The position numbers and the translations under genes were made by a program. From a bacterium (GTDB taxonomy: Bacteria; UBA9089; UBA9088), in assembly GCA_003498085.1 (NCBI GenBank), contig DNCM01000138.1, forward strand, positions 1 through 7,121: a stretch of 7,121 nt of DNA. The letters run 5' to 3'. Positions 1 through 6,233 of the stretch are shown here, piece by piece; the first letter of the stretch is position 1, and the number at the start of each line of letters is the position of its first letter. The notes under the pieces are model-generated. The model ran no database searches, had not been told where the DNA came from, and was given only the letters and a program-made list of their open reading frames with translations.

Positions 1-62
1 TGTTTACCCTTGAAAACATTAGCTGTTGCATCAATTACATTCTGTTTTAGGTATATTTCCAT
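1..62 (-). CDS. probable 5' end of the next gene (runs off left edge)
   Basis: An ATG at 62-60, inside the 3' end of the activase and in another frame, opens a frame that stays open to the window edge (about 20 codons, beginning M-E-I-Y-L-K-Q-N-V-I-D-A-T-A). It overlaps the activase stop by 16 nt, in keeping with the 13-nt overlaps elsewhere in this cluster, and like the 551-residue gene it lacks a Shine-Dalgarno. The other possible frame closes after nine codons. The visible residues look like natural protein but do not resemble the missing activase C-terminus, so a new gene is more likely than a frameshifted continuation. Twenty codons are too few to name a family. Confidence 0.4.
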   Translation of the reverse strand, partial: MEIYLKQNVIDATANVFKGK

Positions 63-850
63 AGATAAAGTGGATTGTAAGGAAGGAGTATATGTTCTTT
101 TATTGCATTTTCTAGAAGAAAGGCCTTTATTCTATCCAAATTCTCCTTTATGTCTGTGTATCTAGGGATAAGGGGTGTCCTGACAACAAGGTCTATTCCC
201 TCTTTTTGTAAAGAAATGAGATTTTTAAGGATAATCTGATTACTACTCCCTGTAAATTTATAATGAAGAATTGGGTCAATGAGTTTTATATCATAATAAA
301 TAACATCAAGATATGGAAGAAGTTTATCTTTAAAACATGAATATTCAAATAACCCAGATGTTTGAAGGAGGGTATGGACATCATTGGCCTTCAATGTTTT
401 TAAAAGTTCTCCCACATAATCGGGAAATAAAGTCGGCTCGCCACCAGATATGGTTATCCCGCCATTCGACGCATCATAAAATGGCTTATCTAGTAAGATG
501 AGCTCAATTAGCTTATCAACTTCGTAGAATTTTCCAATTATCCTTATTGCTTTTGATGGACAAGCATCTACACATATTCCACAGAAATTACATAAATCTC
601 TTTCAATCCTTAAAGGTTTTATTGTGATTGCCCCTTTAGGGCAGATTTTTTTACATTCAAAACAGGATATACACTTCTTTGGAAAGAAACCAATCTCTTG
701 TTCCTTTGAAATTGCTTCTGGGTTATGACACCAAATACAGGAAAGTGGACATCCTTTAAAGAATATAACTGTCCTTATCCCTGGACCATCTTCCCAAGAA
801 TTTCTTTTTATATCAATAATCAGTGGAGACTCATTTGCTATAACCTTCAA
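47..850 (-). CDS. glycyl radical enzyme activase (radical SAM), short C-terminus
   Basis: This 267-residue radical-SAM enzyme cleaves S-adenosylmethionine and installs the glycyl radical on its partner, here almost certainly the 1381-3753 enzyme. The visible elements are D-G-P-G-I-R-T (21-27), C-x3-C-x2-C with C34, C38 and C41 for the SAM-binding cluster, two ferredoxin-type four-cysteine sets (C60, C63, C66, C70 and C87, C90, C93, C97), S-G-G-E-P (135-139), Y-Y-D-I-K (185-189) and R-T-P-L-I-P (224-229). The extra ferredoxin clusters are normal for activases of non-PFL glycyl radical enzymes and absent from PFL activase. The TTG start at 850 is forced: the preceding codon is TAA, and AGGA lies three bases before the start. 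Relatives normally run about 40 residues beyond the L-P-Y-N/H-x-L element, but this one stops at 267 with L-L-P-Y-N-P-L-Y-L-W-K-Y-T. Loss of the last barrel strand and helix could weaken it, or a neighbour may compensate. Confidence 0.92.
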   Translation of the reverse strand: MKVIANESPLIIDIKRNSWEDGPGIRTVIFFKGCPLSCIWCHNPEAISKEQEIGFFPKKCISCFECKKICPKGAITIKPLRIERDLCNFCGICVDACPSKAIRIIGKFYEVDKLIELILLDKPFYDASNGGITISGGEPTLFPDYVGELLKTLKANDVHTLLQTSGLFEYSCFKDKLLPYLDVIYYDIKLIDPILHYKFTGSSNQIILKNLISLQKEGIDLVVRTPLIPRYTDIKENLDRIKAFLLENAIKEHILLPYNPLYLWKYT

Positions 851-853
851 TTA

Positions 854-857
854 TCCT
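854..857 (-). promoter_or_regulatory. short-spaced Shine-Dalgarno of the activase
   Basis: AGGA lies only three bases before TTG 850-848, with the in-frame TAA 853-851 between them. It is the only ribosome signal in the 22-nt gap after the SCP-2-like gene. The spacing is tight, so initiation may be weak or helped by ribosomes ending upstream. Confidence 0.45.
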
Positions 858-872
858 GATTATACCTAAAGT

Positions 873-1379
873 CTATTCAAATGTAAGTCTAGAACGTTTC
901 ATCAATGCAAGCTGAAGATGGTTTGCTATGAAACTAAATCTATAAATATAGTTTAAATTGCCTTGCAGGACTACCTCATTGTTTAAGATAGACCTTAAAA
1001 TATCCCTCCTTCCTCCCTTGGGAAGGAGAAAGTTCATAAGGGCAATTGGATTCTTGAATATTATAACTGCATTGGGAGCATCTTCTAATTTCTCTTCTGG
1101 CTTAAGCTCTCTTATCTTAAGTTTATTATCCTTAAAAGTTGCCAAAACTCTTATCTCATAATCCTTGCTCCTAAACTCAATCGTTCCAAAGAAATCCTTG
1201 ATGTGCTTTCTGAAATTAGGCTCAATAATAAATAAAAGGCTCATAATATTGAGCAGTTTTTCTAAAAACTCCTCAGCAAATTTTGCTTCAATCCTTTCTG
1301 CTTCAAGGGCTCTTATAAATCCTCTTTTTATAAGCCATCTCCTTATCCTATAATAAGGAATTAACAACCAATCAATCAT
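873..1379 (-). CDS. SCP-2-like lipid/hydrophobic-ligand-binding domain protein
   Basis: This 168-residue protein lies between a glycyl radical enzyme and its activase. The N-terminal part (about 1-60) is helical and basic, with R-R-W near 13-15 and an amphipathic stretch at 30-50. The rest follows the SCP-2 pattern: a strand pair around 66-90 (T-I-E-F-R, Y-E-I-R-V, K-L-K-I-R), D-A-P-N-A-V-I-I-F-K-N at 100-110, a helix ending in F-L-L-P, R-D-I-L-R-S-I-L-N near 125-133, then E-V-V-L-Q-G-N-L at 135-142 and a closing helix at 145-160. Members of this family bind sterols, acyl chains or other hydrophobic molecules in a tunnel, and similar domains end alkyl sulfatases. The match is by pattern only, so assignment is moderate. 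The ATG at 1379 is one base after the upstream stop, with AGGA five bases before it. It may carry or shield a hydrophobic substrate or product of the enzyme. Confidence 0.72.
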   Translation of the reverse strand: MIDWLLIPYYRIRRWLIKRGFIRALEAERIEAKFAEEFLEKLLNIMSLLFIIEPNFRKHIKDFFGTIEFRSKDYEIRVLATFKDNKLKIRELKPEEKLEDAPNAVIIFKNPIALMNFLLPKGGRRDILRSILNNEVVLQGNLNYIYRFSFIANHLQLALMKRSRLTFE

Positions 1380-1380
1380 C

Positions 1381-3753
1381 TTATTCCTTTCTTCTCAAAT
1401 CGTATTCTGCCCTTTTTATTATCTCATCCTGCATAAATATGTTTAGGTCTTGGAAGTATGCAGTATAGCCTGAAACCCTTACCAATAAGGAATCATATTT
1501 TTCTGGATTATTTTTCATATCGATAAGTGTGTTTCTATCTATAATATTACATTGGACCTGCATCCCACCAATTTTGAAATATGCATCGATGGTTGCTATG
1601 AAATTATCAAGGAGGTTTTCACCCGGTGTAAATTTTAGATTTAAGGCATGGCCATTGGCTATTTTTCTTTTGTCAAGCTTTGCCATAAAGCTTAAAACAT
1701 CGAGTAATTCTGGTGCAGAACCAGAGACTGGAGTAATCCCACTTGGCAAGACCTCCTTATTTTCCCTTCCAGACGGTAAAGCACCTGTCAGAACACCCAA
1801 ACCTGCGTGCATTGTCATTGTCCAGTAGCCAACTGTGTATTTACCGCCCCTATAGTTCTCTCTTTTTTGGTATTCTGTGTGTAAAAAATCAAGAACGTTA
1901 TCTGTTATTTTCTTTGCTAACTCGCTTTGAGTTCCAAACTTATCTCTTGAATTCATTATCTTCTGCCTTAAAACCTCATAACCTTGCCAATCTTTCTTTA
2001 TTGCATCAATTAATCCCTCAAAAGAAACCCCCTTTTTTTCAAAGACAAATTCTTTTATTGCACATAAAGAATCAATAACCTCAGAAAGCCCGATAATAGC
2101 AACACCTGATGAGTTATATCTTGCACCACCTTCTAAAACATCCCTTCCTCTTTCAATACATCCATCTGTTAGAACTGAAAGGAAAGGAAGTGGATTTATC
2201 TTAAAATGTGCCTTTCCAAGAAGATTATTTATCTCAACACTTTGGTCAATGAGAAACCTTGTTTGAATTTTAAAAACATCAAGAAATTCATCAAATGATT
2301 TTACATCCTTAGGTAGTGTAGTTTCTGGTCCAATTTGCTCATCCTCTGTAAGTCTATGTTTCCCACAGAACAAAGCCATATCTAAACATGCGGCCAAATT
2401 AAGTAAAATTGCCCCTGAATGGCCAAATGTTCTTCCTCCTGCAACTGGTTCAACACAACCAACAATGGAATAATCATTTGCATCATTTTCTGAATATCCT
2501 TGATTTCTTAGAGCTTCAATAACAGGAATATCATTATGAAAGCAAGGAGTCGCCCTTGTGTTTATATTTACCTCACATAGCCTCTTAAGATATTCTTTTG
2601 AATTCTTATCAGGATGGTATCTTATGTTAAGATTTGGATCTCTTACCCTTAACAACTCAATTGTCTTAAGGATAAGATATGTCATATCATTTGAAGCATC
2701 ATTTCCATCTTTTGTAATTCCCCCAATTGTAACTGCCTGATTTGAACCACTTCCACCGAATAGCTCTTCTCCTGTCTCAGGATTCATCGGAACATGGTCT
2801 GCTAATTTTAAAAAGAAGCACCCAATCTGCTCGATCGCCTCCCTTGGAGTTATGCCTTTATAGAAAGGATAAAGAATTTGATCAAGTCTTCCCAAACTCA
2901 AGGCAATGTTTGTGTGCTCTTGATGTAGGGCAATATTGCATATCCAGATAGCCTGCAAGGCTTCCTGTAAAGTTTCTGAGCTTTCCTTTGGGACCTTCTT
3001 ACAAATCTTGCTTATTTTGAGGAGTTCCTCTCTACGTTCTTTGTCATCTGTCTTTTGAGCCCTCAGTTCTGCCTCTTTGCTTAAATTATTAGCATAGGCT
3101 ATCACACCTTCAATCACAAGCCTTACAGCTTCATAAAATTCACCCTCTTTTTTTTCTATTTTCTTAAGAAGAAAGCCGAGCCCCTCTTTCACAACGATCT
3201 CGTAATCTGGTATTGTATGAGATATAACATGTACCTTTGAGGCGATGAAGAATACTATCCGCTCCATAATCTGAAGGCTTCTTGGATTATTATAATCACT
3301 CCTACAAACCTCCTGGACAGTTCCGTCCATCCAATAAGGAAAGACATTCAAGTTCAGCTCATCTATTTCTTCTTTGGTTATTCCAAACGGGTTTTTCTTA
3401 CGTCTATGAATTGTCTCAAGCTCAGGCCATATTGCTTGCCCCATGAATTGTGGATAGATAGGAACACCTTTTATCTTTGTTGTTGTGGACCCAGCAAGGA
3501 GGTTTAAATCATCAATGATTGCTTTTTTATTTTCAAGGATATACTTAAACCTCCTAGCAGACATGACCTTTGAAATTCCATGCTCGGGTTTTATACCTTC
3601 TTTTTTCATAAACTCTGTAAGGAGCCTTGGAATTTCAACACAGATCTCAGGCTTTGTCTTAAAATGAATCTCCCTTAATTTTTTAAGCCTAGGAATACTA
3701 TCAATGGTGATATGTTTAAGGCTCAGATCGTCGAATGTAACCTTCATGATCAA
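1381..3753 (-). CDS. glycyl radical enzyme (pyruvate formate-lyase-like), substrate unassigned
   Basis: This is a full-length 790-residue glycyl radical enzyme. Such enzymes store a radical on a backbone glycine and pass it to a cysteine, which abstracts hydrogen from the substrate. Here the cysteine loop is V-G-C-V-E-P with thiyl C433 and the general-base-type E435, and the radical loop is R-V-S-G-Y-T-A-Y-F with G762. The order is a large PFL-like barrel (about 15-640) then the Gly-radical domain (about 655-775). C-x-E is shared by dehydratases, choline lyase and decarboxylases, while true pyruvate formate-lyase has paired cysteines, so this is not PFL. Compared by eye with glycerol dehydratase, the substrate His-Ser pair corresponds to I283-A284 and the substrate Asp to G447, which gives a more apolar pocket. 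The segment Y-P-Q-F-M-G-Q-A-I-W-P-E-L-E-T-I (100-115) is distinctive. The start may be TTG 3753 or ATG 3747; neither has a good Shine-Dalgarno. The enzyme is cytoplasmic, oxygen-sensitive and activated by the 47-850 protein. Confidence 0.95.
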   Translation of the reverse strand: MIMKVTFDDLSLKHITIDSIPRLKKLREIHFKTKPEICVEIPRLLTEFMKKEGIKPEHGISKVMSARRFKYILENKKAIIDDLNLLAGSTTTKIKGVPIYPQFMGQAIWPELETIHRRKKNPFGITKEEIDELNLNVFPYWMDGTVQEVCRSDYNNPRSLQIMERIVFFIASKVHVISHTIPDYEIVVKEGLGFLLKKIEKKEGEFYEAVRLVIEGVIAYANNLSKEAELRAQKTDDKERREELLKISKICKKVPKESSETLQEALQAIWICNIALHQEHTNIALSLGRLDQILYPFYKGITPREAIEQIGCFFLKLADHVPMNPETGEELFGGSGSNQAVTIGGITKDGNDASNDMTYLILKTIELLRVRDPNLNIRYHPDKNSKEYLKRLCEVNINTRATPCFHNDIPVIEALRNQGYSENDANDYSIVGCVEPVAGGRTFGHSGAILLNLAACLDMALFCGKHRLTEDEQIGPETTLPKDVKSFDEFLDVFKIQTRFLIDQSVEINNLLGKAHFKINPLPFLSVLTDGCIERGRDVLEGGARYNSSGVAIIGLSEVIDSLCAIKEFVFEKKGVSFEGLIDAIKKDWQGYEVLRQKIMNSRDKFGTQSELAKKITDNVLDFLHTEYQKRENYRGGKYTVGYWTMTMHAGLGVLTGALPSGRENKEVLPSGITPVSGSAPELLDVLSFMAKLDKRKIANGHALNLKFTPGENLLDNFIATIDAYFKIGGMQVQCNIIDRNTLIDMKNNPEKYDSLLVRVSGYTAYFQDLNIFMQDEIIKRAEYDLRRKE

Positions 3754-3760
3754 TTTCTGT

Positions 3761-3789
3761 GGACTTAAAACAATTTCTTGTTTAAGCCC
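3761..3789 (-). promoter_or_regulatory. GAAA-capped hairpin just upstream of the glycyl radical enzyme
   Basis: In the RNA sense the arms are GGGCUUAAACAA and UUGUUUUAAGUCC around a GAAA loop. They pair over twelve base pairs with one G-U pair and one bulged U. The stem ends seven bases before the TTG start and 13 before the in-frame ATG, which is where a Shine-Dalgarno would be expected; only a weak AGAAA follows it. It has no U-run after the stem, so it is not a normal intrinsic terminator. It may control translation of the enzyme or protect and define the 5' end of its transcript. Confidence 0.5.
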
Positions 3790-3798
3790 TCTTTCATT

Positions 3799-3828
3799 AT
3801 CTTAAATAATATGCCAAAAATTTATCAA
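3799..3828 (-). promoter_or_regulatory. weak candidate promoter before the glycyl radical enzyme
   Basis: TTGATA (3828-3823, five of six to the -35 consensus) and TAAGAT (3804-3799, four of six to the -10 consensus) are separated by 18 bases. The -35 overlaps the stop codon of the upstream gene. A transcript starting here would have a leader of about 40 nt containing the 3761-3789 hairpin. In AT-rich DNA such matches are common, so support is weak. It would allow the enzyme to be expressed more strongly than the genes upstream. Confidence 0.25.
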
Positions 3829-5480
3829 GCATTATCCAAATCAAAGCCAATATTTAGCCTTATCTTATGCCATTCGTCGTCTATAAGTAGAAAGTAACCA
3901 AAGAGTTTGTAATCATAAAATGAAGGTTCTTTATCTGGAAAATATCTTTGAAAAAGATTCCTTGTAGCATAGAGGAGCTGTCCAAGATAAAGCCCTTCTG
4001 CAATCTGAACAATCTCATCAATACACCAATTATCGGGAGGCATGGTTCTAAGCTTTGGCCATCTATAGTTAAATTGAAAAACTTTCTTGCCAAGATTATC
4101 TGGATTCACAGAGGTTGCAGAATGTCCAATGAAGAAGAAGCTCTTTAAAGCAATACCCTTCTCTTTTTCGGAAGGGGTTGGTCTTTCTGTCCAGATTCTC
4201 AAAGCCTTCATTATCCCCAATGTTATCCTTTCCTTGATTGTTTTTGCTGAATATGTATTCTCCCCCCAAAATGTAGGAACCTCTCCCCTTTCATTTCCAT
4301 CTGTCAATTCCATAAGCCGCGAAGGGGTAATGCTAAAGAATATCTTTCCTATCCAAGGAGAAAAATGCCTAACAAGATTCCAGGCAATGTTTAAACTATC
4401 AAGACCCCAGGCACCAAATATCCCCTCAGAATAAAAGGCAACAAGGCAGCCATGAAGGTAACCATCCATAAAAGAAGGTGATATGCCACGATTAAAAAGT
4501 TCGTTCAGTTTTTTTAGGTACGGCGAATCCTTTTTCACTCTTACTCCACGGAGTCCATCAGAGTAAAACTTTAAAAGCTCCAAGATGTTTTTTCCTTCCA
4601 TATCCTTATTGATCATCTCAAGTATCCTATCATCTACATTTCCATCCAGTGGTTCGGCAAAGGTGAATGTAGTAAATTTTGAAGAAATTGAAGGCTCTAC
4701 ACTCTCTGGAATACCAATCTGGGGAAACAGCCTTTTTGCCTCATCCCTCCAAGTCTCATCCATCAAAAGAAAATAACCAAAGTGTTGGTAGTCATATTCT
4801 TTGCTAGGCAGATTTGGATCATAAGGAAATAGAATATTTTTTGTTGCAAAGAGAAGTTGGCCAAGGTACAATCCATTTTCAATCTCAACAAGCTCGTCAA
4901 TAAGAAGGTTTAAAGGTGGAAGATTATTAAGGTTTTTCCACCTGTAATTTAAAGAGAAAACCTCCCTATCTGTTTCGGAATAAACAGAAGGGGCTTTCTT
5001 GGCAATAAACAATCCGCCATTCTTCTCATAGCCAAATATCCTTCTCTCGTCCTCTGGTGCATCCTCAAGATTCATCCAAAAGGTTAAAATAAGGATGCTT
5101 GCAAGATTAAAGGCTGATTCGGGAACCTTATTGAAATGATTTATTCCAAGGCATGTTAGAAACTTTTTTTCCTCCCTACCTTCTGTATACTTCGAAAGCT
5201 CAGATGACACTATTGGACTAAAGCTCTTTCCAACCCAGGGCGAAACATCTGCTAATAAGCTACTCCATAGAAAACCAACGAAGTTTCCACAGTCAGATAA
5301 AGGCCCCTTTAAATCGCCAGTCTTAAGCCCAATGGGAACTCCATAGTGATGCCCTTCAATATTCTCTGGGGTTTTTCCTTCCATAAAGAGCTCGTGTAAT
5401 TTCAAAAAGGCTGGTGCATTGTTATCTTTATTGCCATTTAGCTCATCCATATAACCTTTTATTACTTCTAATTGAGACAT
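3825..5480 (-). CDS. uncharacterised protein made of two tandem related domains
   Basis: This 551-residue soluble protein has no signal peptide, no membrane segment and no family I recognise. It is an internal duplication with copy A at about residues 25-250 and copy B at about 321-541. Matching landmarks are S-P-W-V/I-G-K (80-85 and 374-379), F-x-x-N-Y-R-W (175-181 and 468-474), I-D-E-L/I-V-x-I-x-x-G-L-Y-L-G-Q-L-L-x-A-T (194-213 and 487-506) and Y-D-Y-x-x-F-G-Y-F-L-L-x-D-x-x-W (229-244 and 522-537). The linker at about 251-320 is not repeated. The copies are strongly diverged at the DNA level, so the duplication is old. The many aromatic, Gly-Tyr and Trp positions suggest a beta-rich ligand-binding fold, possibly barrel-like, but this is a guess. 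The ATG at 5480 overlaps the membrane protein by 13 nt and has no Shine-Dalgarno, so translation is probably coupled. The next gene downstream is the glycyl radical enzyme. Confidence 0.88.
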   Translation of the reverse strand: MSQLEVIKGYMDELNGNKDNNAPAFLKLHELFMEGKTPENIEGHHYGVPIGLKTGDLKGPLSDCGNFVGFLWSSLLADVSPWVGKSFSPIVSSELSKYTEGREEKKFLTCLGINHFNKVPESAFNLASILILTFWMNLEDAPEDERRIFGYEKNGGLFIAKKAPSVYSETDREVFSLNYRWKNLNNLPPLNLLIDELVEIENGLYLGQLLFATKNILFPYDPNLPSKEYDYQHFGYFLLMDETWRDEAKRLFPQIGIPESVEPSISSKFTTFTFAEPLDGNVDDRILEMINKDMEGKNILELLKFYSDGLRGVRVKKDSPYLKKLNELFNRGISPSFMDGYLHGCLVAFYSEGIFGAWGLDSLNIAWNLVRHFSPWIGKIFFSITPSRLMELTDGNERGEVPTFWGENTYSAKTIKERITLGIMKALRIWTERPTPSEKEKGIALKSFFFIGHSATSVNPDNLGKKVFQFNYRWPKLRTMPPDNWCIDEIVQIAEGLYLGQLLYATRNLFQRYFPDKEPSFYDYKLFGYFLLIDDEWHKIRLNIGFDLDNA

Positions 5481-5851
5481 TTTTTTAAATAATAAATTTG
5501 AATAGAAAAGAGGCCTATATCAATAAACCCTGTTATCAAAAAGCCAAAGCGGATTATTGACAAAGCATTTGCAAAAAGGAAGATACCTTCTATCAAAAAA
5601 AGTATTCCCATCATCAAGCGAAGGACGGCTGTTGTTTCTATAAGGACTTTGCTGCTCGTTTTGTACATCAGCCAATATAGATATCCACAAAATATGTCCA
5701 TTATCCCCAGTGCCCTTACAAGGATTGGCTCATTTAAATATCCAAAACCACCTAATAATAGAATTGTACTTGCAAAAAAGACAAGGCTTACCCCAAGACA
5801 GACATCAAAAATAGCAACTATTAGCCAGATTATTCTAATTATCCTTGCCAA
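5468..5851 (-). CDS. four-helix membrane protein of unknown function
   Basis: I do not recognise a family for this 127-residue hydrophobic protein. Four membrane segments can be seen at about residues 6-33, 43-63, 72-93 and 98-122, with basic residues at the N-terminus (R3, R6) and at the C-terminal end (K-K near 123-124). Both termini are therefore probably cytoplasmic. It has no catalytic motif, no conserved acidic or histidine pairs inside the helices, and no soluble domain. The start is TTG at 5851-5849, chosen because GGAGG (5862-5858) lies exactly six bases upstream and there is no suitable ATG. Its first 13 bases overlap the end of the phosphoesterase frame and its last 13 overlap the next gene, so it is locked into the operon. 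A role in anchoring or small-molecule passage is possible but not shown. Confidence 0.82.
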   Translation of the reverse strand: MARIIRIIWLIVAIFDVCLGVSLVFFASTILLLGGFGYLNEPILVRALGIMDIFCGYLYWLMYKTSSKVLIETTAVLRLMMGILFLIEGIFLFANALSIIRFGFLITGFIDIGLFSIQIYYLKKCLN

Positions 5852-6183
5852 ATGATTCCTCCCCCAAGCTCTTTGATAGTAACCTTGTCGTCGATGACAA
5901 TATAGTTATTTGGCGCACTCCCTCCCTCACTGATCCAGCAGCCAGAATTGGCACAGGATATATCTCCAGTTTTTGCTTGAGGAACATGTGTATGTCCAAA
6001 AATAAACCAATTACAGGTTTCTTTACATAATTCTATATAATTCTTTATCCTCCCTATCATTTTATCATCTATTGAAGCTCCTCTCATAGAATGTTTCTTC
6101 GTTTTTTGGGCATTTTTTGCTAATCTTCTGATCACCCATCCCCAAAATCCTCTGCCGTCCATCATCTCGTCAACGACAATCAA
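5839..6183 (-). CDS. calcineurin-like metallophosphoesterase, C-terminal part (-1 frame)
   Basis: This is the downstream piece of the split phosphoesterase. It carries W-F-I-F-G-H-T-H-V-P (residues 59-68 of this 114-residue frame, about 285-288 for G-H-T-H in the joined protein), the final metal-binding motif of the family. It then has the usual end of the fold: A-N-S-G-C-W, followed by a short strand pair. The frame is open from 6270. The residues between the A8 run and the nominal TTG start (I-E-K-A-W-K-E-G-G...) read as natural protein, so this is better viewed as the continuation of the upstream frame than as an independent gene. The TTG at 6183 has no nearby Shine-Dalgarno. The stop TAA at 5841-5839 lies inside the next gene, overlapping it by 13 nt, which couples translation of the membrane protein to ribosomes finishing this frame. 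Confidence 0.8.
   Translation of the reverse strand: MIVVDEMMDGRGFWGWVIRRLAKNAQKTKKHSMRGASIDDKMIGRIKNYIELCKETCNWFIFGHTHVPQAKTGDISCANSGCWISEGGSAPNNYIVIDDKVTIKELGGGIIWQG
5858..5862 (-). promoter_or_regulatory. Shine-Dalgarno deciding the TTG start of the membrane protein
   Basis: GGAGG (within GGGGGAGG) sits six bases before TTG 5851-5849 and inside the coding end of the upstream frame. It is the reason to accept the rare TTG start. Confidence 0.7.
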
Positions 6184-6221
6184 TATTGCAGCTAACGCAC
6201 CACCTTCCTTCCATGCCTTCT

Positions 6222-6233
6222 CTATTTTTTTTG
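6222..6233 (-). other. A8 slippery run / frame break with adjacent stop
   Basis: In the 0 frame the codons read CAA AAA AAA TAG, giving a perfect A_AAA_AAA heptamer (6231-6225) directly followed by the stop. Slipping back one base gives AAA AAA ATA GAG AAG and enters the frame carrying the missing G-H-T-H motif. The -1 frame is closed upstream by TGA at 6273-6271, so the change must occur within about 50 nt, and this run is the only homopolymer there. It could be programmed -1 ribosomal slippage, RNA polymerase slippage (one extra A restores the frame), a true frameshift mutation, or an assembly error. I see no convincing downstream stimulatory stem and no strong Shine-Dalgarno-like stimulator at the right distance. 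Confidence 0.75.

Noticed and set aside
859..864. Perfect TATAAT just before the activase start
   Set aside because: A transcript from it would begin almost at the TTG codon and lose the AGGA ribosome site; the matching -35 (CTTACA) is weak. It is probably chance in AT-rich DNA.
1529..2078. Plus-strand open frames of 99 and 111 codons
   Set aside because: They lie wholly antisense to the well-supported glycyl radical enzyme, have no ribosome sites or recognisable motifs, and are rich in Ser, Leu and Pro as expected of shadows.
1381..3753. Pyruvate formate-lyase, glycerol/propanediol dehydratase or choline TMA-lyase identity
   Set aside because: The enzyme has a single active cysteine in GCVEP instead of the Cys-Cys of pyruvate formate-lyase, and the polar substrate residues of the diol and choline enzymes appear replaced. 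No microcompartment genes are present. I keep only the superfamily name.
3761..3789. Intrinsic terminator between the 551-residue gene and the glycyl radical enzyme
   Set aside because: The stem is AU-rich and is followed by ACAGAAAUUG rather than a U-run in the direction of transcription.
4087..4434. Plus-strand open frame of 115 codons
   Set aside because: It is antisense to the second copy of the duplicated protein, whose repeated motifs prove the minus-strand frame; the plus frame shows no family features.
5839..6183. Independent small gene starting at TTG 6183
   Set aside because: No Shine-Dalgarno is near that TTG, the frame is open well upstream of it, and the product is exactly the missing end of the upstream phosphoesterase.
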